Below the pieces are notes generated by a model. It saw only the letters and a program-made list of their open reading frames with translations. It was not told where the DNA came from and did no database searches. Shown here piece by piece: positions 1-7,872 of a DNA stretch of 32,461 nucleotides; the stretch's first letter is position 1; every line of letters starts with the position of its first letter. Origin of the DNA: Clostridia bacterium (GTDB lineage Bacteria > Bacillota > Clostridia > Oscillospirales > CAG-272); contig JAFTLJ010000031.1 in assembly GCA_017456005.1 (NCBI GenBank), positions 1 through 32,461 of the forward strand. Direction: 5' to 3'. Position numbers and translations under genes: made by a program.

Positions 1-1
1 A

Positions 2-127
2 CTCAACTCTTCTTTCCGCCGTCACAAACTCGGAATCAAGACACCCAAACGCAAAAGACAGCTCAGAAAGAACGCTTATCTTAGCCCTTCTTTCGCAAAA
101 ACGATCAAAACTCTTATCAACGACTGA
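2..127 (+). CDS. rpmI: 50S ribosomal protein L35, C-terminal part (5' truncated)
   Basis: The frame starting at base 2 is open from the window edge to TGA at 125-127 and encodes 41 residues, very rich in Arg and Lys. It contains the run KTPKRKRQLRKNAY, which matches the basic C-terminal half of bacterial L35. L35 binds 23S rRNA in the large ribosomal subunit. The start codon and roughly the first third of the protein lie outside the window. The gene sits 32 bases upstream of rplT, the usual infC-rpmI-rplT order, so infC is expected just before the window. Identity rests on composition, motif and context together. Confidence 0.9.
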   Translation, partial: LNSSFRRHKLGIKTPKRKRQLRKNAYLSPSFAKTIKTLIND

Positions 128-159
128 TAAGCGGGTAAATTTATTAGGAGGATACTGAA

Positions 160-513
160 ATGGCAAGAGTTAAAGGCGCGATGATGACTCGCAAGAGAAG
201 AAATAAAATGTTGAAGCTTGCAAAAGGTTACTGGGGTGCTAAATCCAAACACTTCAAGATGGCTAAACAGGCCGTTATGAAGAGCGGTAACTACGCTTTC
301 GCAGGCAGAAAAATGAAAAAGAGAGATTTCCGTTCTCTCTGGATCACAAGAATCTCCGCACAGGCTAAAGTTAACGGAATCAACTATTCCAGATTTATGT
401 GCGGCCTTAAAAAAGCAGGTGTTACACTCAACAGAAAAATGCTTGCTGAACTCGCTGTAAACGATAAAGCAGCTTTCGCAGCTCTCGTTGAAACAGCTAA
501 AAACGCTCTTTAA
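160..513 (+). CDS. rplT: 50S ribosomal protein L20
   Basis: This encodes the 117-residue L20, an early-assembly protein of the large subunit that binds 23S rRNA. In several bacteria it also represses its own operon. The basic N-terminal half ([20 protein letters not shown], then [20 protein letters not shown]) and the globular C-terminal half ending in [14 protein letters not shown] are typical, and the length is normal for the family (about 118). The start is fixed by the AGGAGG ribosome binding site at 146-151, eight bases ahead of ATG. It follows rpmI closely and is followed by a strong terminator, so it ends the rpmI-rplT transcript. Lys and Arg codon choice and abundant GCT/GTT codons fit a highly expressed gene. 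Confidence 0.97.
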   Translation: MARVKGAMMTRKRRNKMLKLAKGYWGAKSKHFKMAKQAVMKSGNYAFAGRKMKKRDFRSLWITRISAQAKVNGINYSRFMCGLKKAGVTLNRKMLAELAVNDKAAFAALVETAKNAL

Positions 514-534
514 TTTAAGAGAAACATAGCAAAG

Positions 535-567
535 AAAAAACCAAGGTGCAAACGCACTTTGGTTTTT
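535..567 (+). terminator. Rho-independent terminator of the L35-L20 operon
   Basis: CCAAGGTGC (541-549) pairs with GCACTTTGG (554-562) with one G-T wobble. The stem is extended by an A-run before it and a six-base T-run after it. It lies 21 bases after the rplT stop, the expected place for an operon end. Confidence 0.9.
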
Positions 568-570
568 TGA

Positions 571-597
571 TGTAAAAAAGATTTTTACACGGAGGAA
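571..597 (+). promoter_or_regulatory. Perfect inverted repeat next to a ribosome binding site
   Basis: TGTAAAAA (571-578) and TTTTTACA (582-589) form a perfect 8-bp inverted repeat with a 3-base loop. The strong Shine-Dalgarno GGAGGAA at 591-597, which serves the methyltransferase start at 604, follows at once. I see no good sigma-A promoter between the rplT terminator and this gene, so read-through or an unrecognised promoter must supply transcription. The hairpin is weak in GC and its role is unknown. Confidence 0.4.
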
Positions 598-603
598 AAG
601 GAA

Positions 604-1398
604 ATGCAAAATAACCTTGAAATAATAACGAGCCGCAAAAACGCCGCGGTGCTCGCCGCCGCCGCACTTGCCGACAAGAAGCAGAGGGATAAAACTGGGC
701 TTTTTGCTTTCGAGGGCATAAAGCTTTTGGAGGACGCTTTGCGTTCGCGCGCGGAGGTGGAAAGGGTTTTTGCCACAGAGCGCGCATGTGAGCGCTATGC
801 GGACGTGCTCGCACAGCTTGAAGGCAAGCTCACACTCGTTACGGAAGAGGTGTATGCAAAGCTTTCCTTTGAAAATGCACCGCAGGGTGTTTTTACCGTG
901 GCAAAGAAGATGGAAAAGCGCGAAAAGGCATATGGCGAGCGCGCGTTTGCGCTTTTTCTCGATACCGTGGGCGACCCCGGAAACCTCGGCACGATTATAA
1001 GAAGCGCCGATGCTTTCGGCGCGGATACGGTGTTCGTGGGCGAGGGAAGCGCGGATATATACAACCACAAAACCGTGCGCGCCACGATGGGCTCGCTTTT
1101 CCGCGTGGACGTGCGTGTGTGCGAAAGCATAGCGGGCGATATTTCTGCCCTGCGTGCAGAGGGGTTTGAGGTTTACGCCGCTATGCTCGATAAAAGCAGC
1201 AAAAACCTATGCGACCTGCCGCTGGAAAAAGGCAAGATCGCCTTCGTTGTGGGCAACGAGGGGCACGGCGTTTCCGAAAAGGTGCGTGCGGCGTGCACGG
1301 GCAGCGTGATTATTCCCATGAGCGAGGGGCCGGAATCGCTCAACGCGGCGATTTCCGCTTCTGTTTTGGCGTGGGAAGTTTTCAGAAGCAGAATATGA
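604..1398 (+). CDS. SpoU/TrmH-family RNA 2'-O-methyltransferase
   Basis: This 264-residue protein is a SPOUT knot methyltransferase that should move a methyl group from S-adenosylmethionine to a ribose 2'-OH in rRNA or tRNA. Residues 1-100 form the N-terminal SpoU substrate-binding domain. All three SpoU catalytic motifs are visible: DPGNLGTIIRSADAFG (124-139, with N127 and R133), VVGNEGHG (215-222, E219) and IPMSEGPESLNAAIS (237-251, S245 and N247). It starts after the GGAGGAA site at 591-597. Clostridia and bacilli commonly carry such a methyltransferase directly after rplT. The dprA gene begins 39 bases later with no terminator between, so the two are probably co-transcribed. Subfamily and target nucleotide (TsnR, RlmB or another) cannot be assigned from motifs alone. 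Confidence 0.9.
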   Translation: MQNNLEIITSRKNAAVLAAAALADKKQRDKTGLFAFEGIKLLEDALRSRAEVERVFATERACERYADVLAQLEGKLTLVTEEVYAKLSFENAPQGVFTVAKKMEKREKAYGERAFALFLDTVGDPGNLGTIIRSADAFGADTVFVGEGSADIYNHKTVRATMGSLFRVDVRVCESIAGDISALRAEGFEVYAAMLDKSSKNLCDLPLEKGKIAFVVGNEGHGVSEKVRAACTGSVIIPMSEGPESLNAAISASVLAWEVFRSRI

Positions 1399-1437
1399 CA
1401 AAAAACAAGTGATTTCCGAAGAGAAGGGGTAATTCTT

Positions 1438-2781
1438 ATGGATAGCGCGCTCTATTATATATGGCTTTCCTTACGGTGCGGCGCAGGCAGCGAAGCGCCG
1501 AGCTTTCTGCTTTCGCACTTTGCCTCGCCAAAGGAGATTTATGAAGCCGACGAGGCGGCTCTTTCCGCTGTTTTGCGCGGTAGAAGCGGTATTGTGGCGG
1601 CGCTTTGCGACAAAGATTTGGACACGGCGCGCCGCGTGCTGGAATACTGCCAGCGTGCAAACGTAGGCATTTTGACGCTTGAAAGCGCTATTTATCCCGA
1701 AAGGCTCAAGGCTATACACGCAAAGCCTATCGTGCTGTACTATAAAGGTGTTCTTCCGAATATAGATGAAAACGTGCTGGTGGCGTGCGTTGGCACGCGC
1801 AAATGCTCCGATAAAGGCGCGCGCCTCGCCTACAAGCTGGGCGCCGAGCTTGCCGAGGCGGGGGCTATCGTGGTTTCGGGCATGGCTCTGGGTATAGATG
1901 CTATGTGCGCGCGCGGTGCGCTTGCCGCACACGGCCACACCATAGCCGTGCTCGGTTGCGGTATAGACAGGGTATACCCGCGCGAAAACGAAGAGCTTAT
2001 GAGGTCTATTATAGAAAACGGTACCGTTATAACGGAGTATGCGCCAGGTATGGTGCCTAACGGCAAGCATTTCCCAGTGCGCAACAGAATCATTTCGGGG
2101 CTTTCGCTCGGCACCGTCGTTGTGGAGGCGGGCAGAAACAGCGGCGCGCTTATAACGGCACAGCACGCGGCAAAGCAGGGCAGAGACGTTTTTGCCTTTC
2201 CCGGTGACGTAGACAATAAATTTTACGCCGGCACGAACGAGCTTATTTCCGAGGGGGCGAAGATGGTGCGCGGCGCACGCGACGTGCTTGCGGAGTACGA
2301 GGGGCTTTGGTACAAGCGAATATCCGCAGGGAATATAAGCAAGAATAAATATTACGTCGGCGCGGAAATACCGCCTGCTGCACCGCTTGGCGTAGAAGAA
2401 TATTCCGAGGAGGCAGGCAAAAAGAAGGGCATTTTTCCATCTTTCCGCAAAAAAGCGCCGCAAAAGAGAGTGAGCGAAGAAGAGCTTTCCCATGCAAAGG
2501 AAGAGGCGGAAAACCGCGATGTGTACGAGGAAATTTTTGAAATTCCCACAGAGCCTGTGAGCGAAGCCCTGGCTGTAGGCACGCCCGAAGAGCTTGAAGG
2601 CTTTGAGCGTGAGGTGTACGAAGCCATAGACGGCACGTGCGCGTGCGACGAGATAGCCGCAAAGCTCGCGAAAAAAAACGGCGAAAGCATAGACGTCGGA
2701 AAAGTGCTCGGCACACTTACCTCGCTTGAAATAGACGGCTACTGCAAAAGCTTGCCGGGTGGTCTTTTCAAAAAAATTTAA
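1438..2781 (+). CDS. dprA: DNA processing protein DprA (single-stranded DNA-binding, RecA loader)
   Basis: DprA binds incoming single-stranded DNA and loads RecA during natural transformation; its wider distribution suggests other recombination roles. The order is an N-terminal helical region (about 1-95), then the Rossmann-fold DprA core from GTRKCSDKGARLA through SGMALGIDAMCARGAL, AVLGCGIDRVYPREN, FPVRNRIISGLS and AFPGDVDNKFYAGTNELI to about residue 285. After that comes a charged low-complexity linker of about 100 residues (285-384) and a C-terminal winged-helix domain (about 385-447). At 447 residues it is much longer than the roughly 300 of Bacillus DprA, and the linker accounts for most of the excess. 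The start at 1438 follows AGAAGGGG. The dprA-topA neighbourhood is conserved in Firmicutes. I see no other competence gene here. Confidence 0.95.
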   Translation: MDSALYYIWLSLRCGAGSEAPSFLLSHFASPKEIYEADEAALSAVLRGRSGIVAALCDKDLDTARRVLEYCQRANVGILTLESAIYPERLKAIHAKPIVLYYKGVLPNIDENVLVACVGTRKCSDKGARLAYKLGAELAEAGAIVVSGMALGIDAMCARGALAAHGHTIAVLGCGIDRVYPRENEELMRSIIENGTVITEYAPGMVPNGKHFPVRNRIISGLSLGTVVVEAGRNSGALITAQHAAKQGRDVFAFPGDVDNKFYAGTNELISEGAKMVRGARDVLAEYEGLWYKRISAGNISKNKYYVGAEIPPAAPLGVEEYSEEAGKKKGIFPSFRKKAPQKRVSEEELSHAKEEAENRDVYEEIFEIPTEPVSEALAVGTPEELEGFEREVYEAIDGTCACDEIAAKLAKKNGESIDVGKVLGTLTSLEIDGYCKSLPGGLFKKI

Positions 2782-2801
2782 AATGTTGCAAAAAAATACA
2801 C

Positions 2802-2831
2802 TTGACAGCGACTCGTGTTTGAGTGTATAAT
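2802..2831 (+). promoter_or_regulatory. Sigma-A promoter for topA
   Basis: TTGACA at 2802-2807 and TATAAT at 2826-2831 are separated by 18 bases, and both boxes are perfect consensus. A second TATAAT lies at 2842-2847 without a matching -35. The promoter lies between the dprA stop and the topA start, giving topA its own transcription start and a leader of about 40 bases. Confidence 0.85.
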
Positions 2832-2876
2832 TTCGAGTGCGTATAATTTTTGTAAGAAGGGAGAAGTATTTTTACG

Positions 2877-5117
2877 ATGCAAAAACTTGTAATAGTGGAA
2901 TCACCCACAAAAGTGAACCCTATAAATGCTTATCTTGGCGATGATTTTAAGGTTATAGCATCTAAGGGACACGTAAGGGACCTTCCAAAAAGCAGCCTCG
3001 GCGTTGATGTAGATAATAATTTTAAAGTTAAATATATAAATATTCAAGGTAAGGGCGACCTTATAAACCAGATAAAGAAAGAGGCAAAGGCGGCGGATGT
3101 AGTTTACCTCGCAACCGACCCTGACCGCGAGGGGGAAGCCATAGCCTGGCACCTGGCAACGGTGCTCGGAATAGAGCCCGAAAAGGCTTGCCGTGTTTCC
3201 TTTAATGAAATTACCAAGAACACGGTTTGCGCGGAAATAGAAAACCCGCACGCAATAGATATGAACCTCGTTAATTCCCAGCAGGCGCGCCGCGTGCTGG
3301 ATAGAATAGTTGGCTATAAGCTGAGCCCGTACCTATGGAAAACGGTTAAATCCGGCCTTTCCGCAGGCAGAGTGCAGTCTGTTGCCACGCGAATTATCGT
3401 GGAGCGCGATGCGGAAATAGCGGCTTTCGAGCCGAAGGAATATTGGACGGTGGAGGCTTTGCTTAAAAACGGCACCGCTCGCAAAATAAAAGCGAAGTTC
3501 CACGGCACGCAGGCAGGCAAAACGGAGCTTTCCTGCGAAGCGGAGGCAAACAAGGTGCTTTCCGCCTGCAAAACAGAAAAATTTATTGTGGCAAACGTGG
3601 TAAGGGCGAAGAAGAACAAATCCCCCATGCCCCCATTCATAACGTCCACGATGCAGCAGGACGCTTTCCGCAAGCTCAATTTCCAGACGAAAAAGACGAT
3701 GAAGGTGGCGCAGGAGCTGTATGAGGGCGTAAACCTCGGCGCAGAATTTGGCGGCTCCCACGGTCTTATACCGTATATGAGAACCGACTCTCTGCGTATT
3801 TCCACGGAAGCGGCAAACGCGGCACAGAAATATATCGTTGAAAAATACGGCAGCGAATATTACCCCTCTCGCAGAAGAACATTCAAATCTTCCGGTGCGG
3901 CGCAGGATGCACACGAGGCTATCCGCCCCGCGAACATGAATTTCGAGCCAGAGCTTGTAAAAAAATACCTTTCAAACGACCAATATAAGCTCTATAAGCT
4001 CATTTGGGACCGCTTTATGGCGAGCCAGATGAAAAATGCGGAGTTTGACACTATGAATGCAGACATAGCTTGCGGCGAATATATCTTCAAGGCGAGCGAA
4101 TATTCCGTTAAATTCAAGGGCTATCTGCACGTTTACGACGACGCGGAAACCCCGGAGGATTCCGAAAAGCTCACAAAGGTCTGCGAGCTTGCTGTGGGCG
4201 AAGAGCTCGCGCTGGACAGCGTGAACGGCGAAAAGAACTTTACCTCTCCCCCTCCGCACTTCAACGAAGGCTCGCTCACAAAATTCCTCGAAGAAAAGGG
4301 AATAGGCAGACCTAGCACGTACGCCGCTACCATTACCACGATCATCGAGCGCGGCTACGTTGTGCGTGATAAGAAAACACTGCGCTCCACACCGCTCGGC
4401 GAGGCGACCGTGGATATTATGAAGAAAAACTTCCCCCGTATAGTCGATTATAAGTTCACGGCGAATATGGAAAACGACATAGATAAGATAGCGGCAGGCA
4501 ACGACACTTTCGAAGAGGTCATGGTGGATTTCTACGGCGATTTTGCCAAAACGCTTGAAAAGGCTATGTCAAAGATCCCCGAAAACAAGGTTGAGCTTCC
4601 CGTAGAGGAATCCGATATAATATGCGAAAAATGCGGTAAGCGCATGATAATAAAATCCGGCAGATTCGGCAAATTCGCGGCTTGCCCAGGCTACCCCGAA
4701 TGTAAGAACACGAAGCCTCTTGCCAAAGACGGCAGTGCCAAGGCGGCAGAAAAGGAAGAACCCGAAAAAACGGATATAAAATGCCCCGAGTGCGGCGGCG
4801 AAGTCGTTATACGCAAAAGCAGATACGGTAAATTTTACGCTTGCGCTTCCTTCCCGAAATGCAAATATACAAAGGCGATAAAGGAAGAGATCGGTGTAAA
4901 ATGCCCGAAATGCGGCGGCGAGATAGTGCGTAGCTTCGGCAGACGTAAGAGCGTTTTCTATAACTGCGATAACTACCCCAAATGCGATTTTTCTGTTTGG
5001 GATATGCCCACGGGCGAAAAATGCCCCGAATGCGGTGCACTTATGCTCGAAAAGAAAGGCAAAAAGCAGCATTACTGCATGAACGAGGCATGCGGATATA
5101 AAAAAGACGCTGAATAA
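2877..5117 (+). CDS. topA: DNA topoisomerase I (type IA) with four C-terminal zinc ribbons
   Basis: Topoisomerase I relaxes negatively supercoiled DNA by breaking one strand through a 5'-phosphotyrosine link. The TOPRIM domain spans residues 1-110, with E8 and K12 in VIVESPTK and the metal site D81/D83/E85 in DPDREGEAIAWHL. The strand-passage core carries the catalytic Tyr300 in LIPYMRTDSLR, and the SAGRVQSVATR helix is present. From residue 583 on there are four Cys4 zinc-ribbon units, beginning CEKCGK, CPECGG, CPKCGG and CPECGA. At 746 residues it is a little longer than the common Firmicutes enzyme. The ATG follows AGAAGGGAG at 2855-2863. It has its own promoter and is followed by a GC-rich palindrome. 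The gene normally next in many Firmicutes (codY or trmFO) is absent and a two-component system takes its place. Confidence 0.97.
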   Translation: MQKLVIVESPTKVNPINAYLGDDFKVIASKGHVRDLPKSSLGVDVDNNFKVKYINIQGKGDLINQIKKEAKAADVVYLATDPDREGEAIAWHLATVLGIEPEKACRVSFNEITKNTVCAEIENPHAIDMNLVNSQQARRVLDRIVGYKLSPYLWKTVKSGLSAGRVQSVATRIIVERDAEIAAFEPKEYWTVEALLKNGTARKIKAKFHGTQAGKTELSCEAEANKVLSACKTEKFIVANVVRAKKNKSPMPPFITSTMQQDAFRKLNFQTKKTMKVAQELYEGVNLGAEFGGSHGLIPYMRTDSLRISTEAANAAQKYIVEKYGSEYYPSRRRTFKSSGAAQDAHEAIRPANMNFEPELVKKYLSNDQYKLYKLIWDRFMASQMKNAEFDTMNADIACGEYIFKASEYSVKFKGYLHVYDDAETPEDSEKLTKVCELAVGEELALDSVNGEKNFTSPPPHFNEGSLTKFLEEKGIGRPSTYAATITTIIERGYVVRDKKTLRSTPLGEATVDIMKKNFPRIVDYKFTANMENDIDKIAAGNDTFEEVMVDFYGDFAKTLEKAMSKIPENKVELPVEESDIICEKCGKRMIIKSGRFGKFAACPGYPECKNTKPLAKDGSAKAAEKEEPEKTDIKCPECGGEVVIRKSRYGKFYACASFPKCKYTKAIKEEIGVKCPKCGGEIVRSFGRRKSVFYNCDNYPKCDFSVWDMPTGEKCPECGALMLEKKGKKQHYCMNEACGYKKDAE

Positions 5118-5155
5118 CGGCACTTTGACGCAATACAATGTGCAATATTACCGTA

Positions 5156-5175
5156 GGCGGGAGCTTGCTCCCGCC
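5156..5175. repeat. GC-rich palindromic intergenic repeat, GGCGGG family, copy 1
   Basis: GGCGGGAGC (5156-5164), loop TT, GCTCCCGCC (5167-5175) is a perfect 9-bp stem. A closely matching unit recurs at 28523-28542 in the opposite orientation and a third at 28476-28495. The downstream sequence is only moderately T-rich, so it could act as a weak terminator for topA, but its recurrence marks it as an interspersed repeat. Confidence 0.7.
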
Positions 5176-5232
5176 GATTTGTTTATTTTCAGTTTACAAT
5201 GGTATTTTAAACTTTTTTTGGGAGGTGGAAGA

Positions 5233-5907
5233 ATGTTTAATATTTTGGTCGTAGACGATGATAAAAATACGCGAATGTTCCTTTCCGCGGTGCTTGAAAA
5301 TGCAGGATATACCGTACATACGGCAGAGGATGGCGAGGATGCGCTTCGTGTGATGGATAAGGAGCACGTTGACCTTGTGGTGCTGGATATTATGATGCCG
5401 AAAATGGACGGCTATGAATTTACGCGCACTCTGCGCGATGCAAAGAACAACCTGCCCATTCTTATGGTTTCCGCAAAGCAGCTGCCTGTCGACAAGCACA
5501 AGGGCTTTTTGGTGGGCACGGATGATTACATAACAAAGCCCATAGACGATGAAGAAATGCTCTACCGCATAAAGGCGCTTTTGCGCCGTGCAAAAATAGC
5601 CAGCGACCACAGAATAGAAATAGGCGACGTGGTGCTGGACTATGATTCTATGACGGTCACGCGCGGGGCAGAGGTGCAGGAGCTGCCGCAGAAGGAGTTT
5701 TTGCTCCTTTACAAGCTGCTTTCCTACCCCGGCAAGATTTTTACCAGAATACAGCTTATGGATGAAATATGGGGCACGGAAAGTGACACGGGCTGGGAAA
5801 CAGTTACCGTGCATATAGGCAGACTTCGCAAGAGATTCGAACACTTTACGGAGTTTTCCATAGAATCTGTGCGCGGGCTCGGATATAAGGCGGTAAAGCA
5901 CGTATGA
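5233..5907 (+). CDS. OmpR/PhoB-family response regulator
   Basis: This is a 224-residue transcription factor switched on by phosphorylation from the overlapping histidine kinase. The receiver domain (2-118) shows the acidic pocket D8/D9, phospho-acceptor D52 in LDIMMPKMDG, switch residue S80 and K102 in ITKP. The C-terminal winged helix (about 130-224) contains LPQKEFLLLYKLLSYPG, the WGTESDT turn, the recognition helix VTVHIGRLRKR and the RGLGYK wing. The open frame extends upstream to 5125, but that stretch runs through the palindrome at 5156. The start at 5233 follows an excellent GGAGGTGG at 5221-5228 and begins the canonical NILVVDDD strand. It overlaps the kinase start by 4 bases. Its target genes cannot be read from the sequence; a TTGACG at 5125-5130 is at best a poor promoter. 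Confidence 0.94.
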   Translation: MFNILVVDDDKNTRMFLSAVLENAGYTVHTAEDGEDALRVMDKEHVDLVVLDIMMPKMDGYEFTRTLRDAKNNLPILMVSAKQLPVDKHKGFLVGTDDYITKPIDDEEMLYRIKALLRRAKIASDHRIEIGDVVLDYDSMTVTRGAEVQELPQKEFLLLYKLLSYPGKIFTRIQLMDEIWGTESDTGWETVTVHIGRLRKRFEHFTEFSIESVRGLGYKAVKHV

Positions 5908-7016
5908 AAAAGAAGCGAAACAAGATAAACAGCGGAGTAAAGACCATCGCGCATATAGGTCACCTTATAAAAAAAGAGCGCACCCAACGATATTCACTTA
6001 CACTTGTTTTCTTTGCCTTTGTTTTTGTGGTGCTTCTTATAGCGCTCGCTATGGCTTGGCTTGCAATATGGATATTCGCGCGTTTTGGCATTACAGCGGA
6101 GCTGGGGCTGGCAGAAACGATGGTTATAGTTACGGTAATAAGCATTATAATGGGCGCGGGAATGAGCTTTTTGCTTAGCAAAATTCCGCTAAAGCCGATA
6201 AATAACCTTATAAACCGAATGAACAGGCTTGCTGCGGGCGATTTTACCACAAGGCTGAAGTTCGGCGGTGCCATTTCCAACCACCCGGCGTTTAACGAGA
6301 TATCTGAAAGCTTCAATAAGCTTGCCGAGGAGCTGGAAAATACGGAAATGCTGCGAAGCGACTTTGTTAATAATTTTTCGCATGAATTCAAAACGCCGAT
6401 AGTTTCCATAGCGGGGCTTGCCAAGCTTGTAAACAAAGGAAATTTAACGGAAGAGCAGCGCGCAAAATACCTTACGGCAATAGAGACGGAATCGTTGCGC
6501 CTTGCCGATATGGCAACTAATGTGCTGAACCTGACGAAGGTGGAAAACCAAAAAATACTTTCCGATGTTACATGCTTTAACCTTTCAGAACAGATACGCT
6601 CCTGCGTGCTTTTGCTGGAAAACAAGTGGGTACGCAAAAATATAGAGCTACAGATAGATTTCGAAGAATATGAAATAGAGGCAAATGAAGAGCTTTTGAA
6701 GCAGGTTTGGATAAACCTTGTGGATAACGCTGTCAAATTTTCGCCGAGGTGCGGCACGGTTTGCGTGGATATTACCGCAGATGAGGAAAAGCTTAGTGTG
6801 CGTGTTATGAATACGGGTAGCGAAATTTCTCAGGAAAATATAGGCAAAATATGGAATAAGTTCTATCAAGCAGATGAATCGCACGCATCGGAAGGCAACG
6901 GCGTGGGGCTTGCCATAGTAAAAAAGATAGTGGAACTGCACGGCGGCGAAGTGGGCGCAAAAAGCGCCGGCGATGTTGTTTGCTTTACGGTTGAATTGCC
7001 CAAAACACAGAATTAA
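5904..7016 (+). CDS. Sensor histidine kinase with HAMP domain, short extracytoplasmic loop
   Basis: This 370-residue membrane kinase pairs with the preceding response regulator; the ATGA overlap at 5904-5907 implies coupled translation. After a basic cytoplasmic tail (1-30), two membrane segments (about 31-58 and 70-92) flank a loop of only about ten residues. The stimulus is therefore probably sensed in the membrane or through a partner. A HAMP region follows (93-145), then HisKA with the phosphorylated H160 in FSHEFKTPI and an HATPase domain with the N box WINLVDNAVKFS, F box IWNKFYQ and G2 box GNGVGLAIV. The G1 box reads MNTGSEIS, so Asn stands where Asp is usual; other active kinases tolerate this. 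A strong terminator follows directly. No dedicated transporter partner is adjacent inside the transcript, and the signal is unknown. Confidence 0.93.
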   Translation: MKKKRNKINSGVKTIAHIGHLIKKERTQRYSLTLVFFAFVFVVLLIALAMAWLAIWIFARFGITAELGLAETMVIVTVISIIMGAGMSFLLSKIPLKPINNLINRMNRLAAGDFTTRLKFGGAISNHPAFNEISESFNKLAEELENTEMLRSDFVNNFSHEFKTPIVSIAGLAKLVNKGNLTEEQRAKYLTAIETESLRLADMATNVLNLTKVENQKILSDVTCFNLSEQIRSCVLLLENKWVRKNIELQIDFEEYEIEANEELLKQVWINLVDNAVKFSPRCGTVCVDITADEEKLSVRVMNTGSEISQENIGKIWNKFYQADESHASEGNGVGLAIVKKIVELHGGEVGAKSAGDVVCFTVELPKTQN

Positions 7017-7019
7017 AAG

Positions 7020-7055
7020 AAAAACAGACTTTTTTAAGTCTGTTTTTTCTTTTTT
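7020..7055 (+). terminator. Rho-independent terminator after the two-component system
   Basis: AAAACAGACTT and AAGTCTGTTTT form a long stem around a short T-rich loop (7021-7045), followed by a run of T. It begins 4 bases after the kinase stop codon. Confidence 0.92.
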
Positions 7056-7131
7056 TGGTATTTTGTTTCGTTTTAATTTATAAATGAGAGGTATATTTAT
7101 TAAAAATAATTTTTATATTTGGAGAGATGAA

Positions 7132-7758
7132 ATGAGAACCGAAAATATTTTTGCATTTTTCATGCTTATATCAATCGTTTCTTTCCTCGGCTTTGCCGTG
7201 GAAAATTTATGGATGGCGGCTACGAAAGGATATATGGACAATAGGAATATGACATTGCCGTTTCTTTTGGGCTACGGATTGGCAGTGGCTGCAATCTTTT
7301 TTCTTTTCGGAATACCGAGCAAGATGAGAATCGGTACGTATATTTTGCCTTTTAAAAGCAAAGCGGCAAGCATTTTTTTCTATTATTTAGCTGTTGCGCT
7401 TTGTATTTCAGTAGGTGAAATAGCTTTAGGCACGCTTGTGGAAAAGGTATGCGGCATAGTTTGGTGGGATTATACAAATTTGCCGTTTCATATAACGAAA
7501 TACACTTCGCTTTTTACAAGCATTGGCTTTACAGCTATCATAGTTTTGTTTATGGAGTTTGCGGCGCTTCCTCTTTTTCGCTTCGTTTCATCATGGAATA
7601 TTGTGGTGCTCGGTTTTTGTTCCTGCACGCTTATGCTACTGATGCTAGTAGACTTCGGGCGTAGCGCATATCTTATGTGGCGAGACAAAAAGCTTTTGGT
7701 TACTTGGATACATGAAACTAAGAAAAACAGAATTTATCGCGCTCTTCACGGAATTTGA
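7132..7758 (+). CDS. CmpB-like putative ABC-transporter type IV membrane protein
   Basis: This encodes a 208-residue hydrophobic protein with about five predicted membrane segments (near residues 5-24, 41-60, 78-100, 126-147 and 153-172) and a basic C-terminal tail. The N-terminal pattern, a conserved Glu in GFAVENLWMAATKGY followed by NRNMTLPFLLGYGLA, resembles the putative ABC-transporter type IV family (PF06541, CmpB-like) common in Clostridia. Its function has not been worked out and no ATPase gene is adjacent. An ATG at 7084 in the same frame would add 16 residues, but the GGAGAG at 7121-7126 points to 7132. The gene is visibly more AT-rich than the surrounding dprA, topA and smc genes. 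It lies between the terminator of the two-component system and a lipid kinase gene. The family assignment is by pattern and not certain. Confidence 0.68.
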   Translation: MRTENIFAFFMLISIVSFLGFAVENLWMAATKGYMDNRNMTLPFLLGYGLAVAAIFFLFGIPSKMRIGTYILPFKSKAASIFFYYLAVALCISVGEIALGTLVEKVCGIVWWDYTNLPFHITKYTSLFTSIGFTAIIVLFMEFAALPLFRFVSSWNIVVLGFCSCTLMLLMLVDFGRSAYLMWRDKKLLVTWIHETKKNRIYRALHGI

Positions 7759-7872
7759 AAGTAAAAGAGAAAAAATTGTCGAATTATGTTTATTTTCGGT
7801 TTAGAAAGATGTGTTAAAATTTATAATATTAAAGCGAAATATTAAATAAACATTCGGAAAGAGGTAACGACA

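Noticed and set aside
76-1068. Long open minus-strand frame over rplT and the methyltransferase gene
   Set aside because: It runs through the rplT terminator and is antisense to two well-supported genes.
5125-5232. N-terminal extension of the response regulator
   Set aside because: The frame is open but passes through the palindrome, lacks a ribosome binding site, and the receiver domain starts exactly at 5233 after GGAGGTGG.
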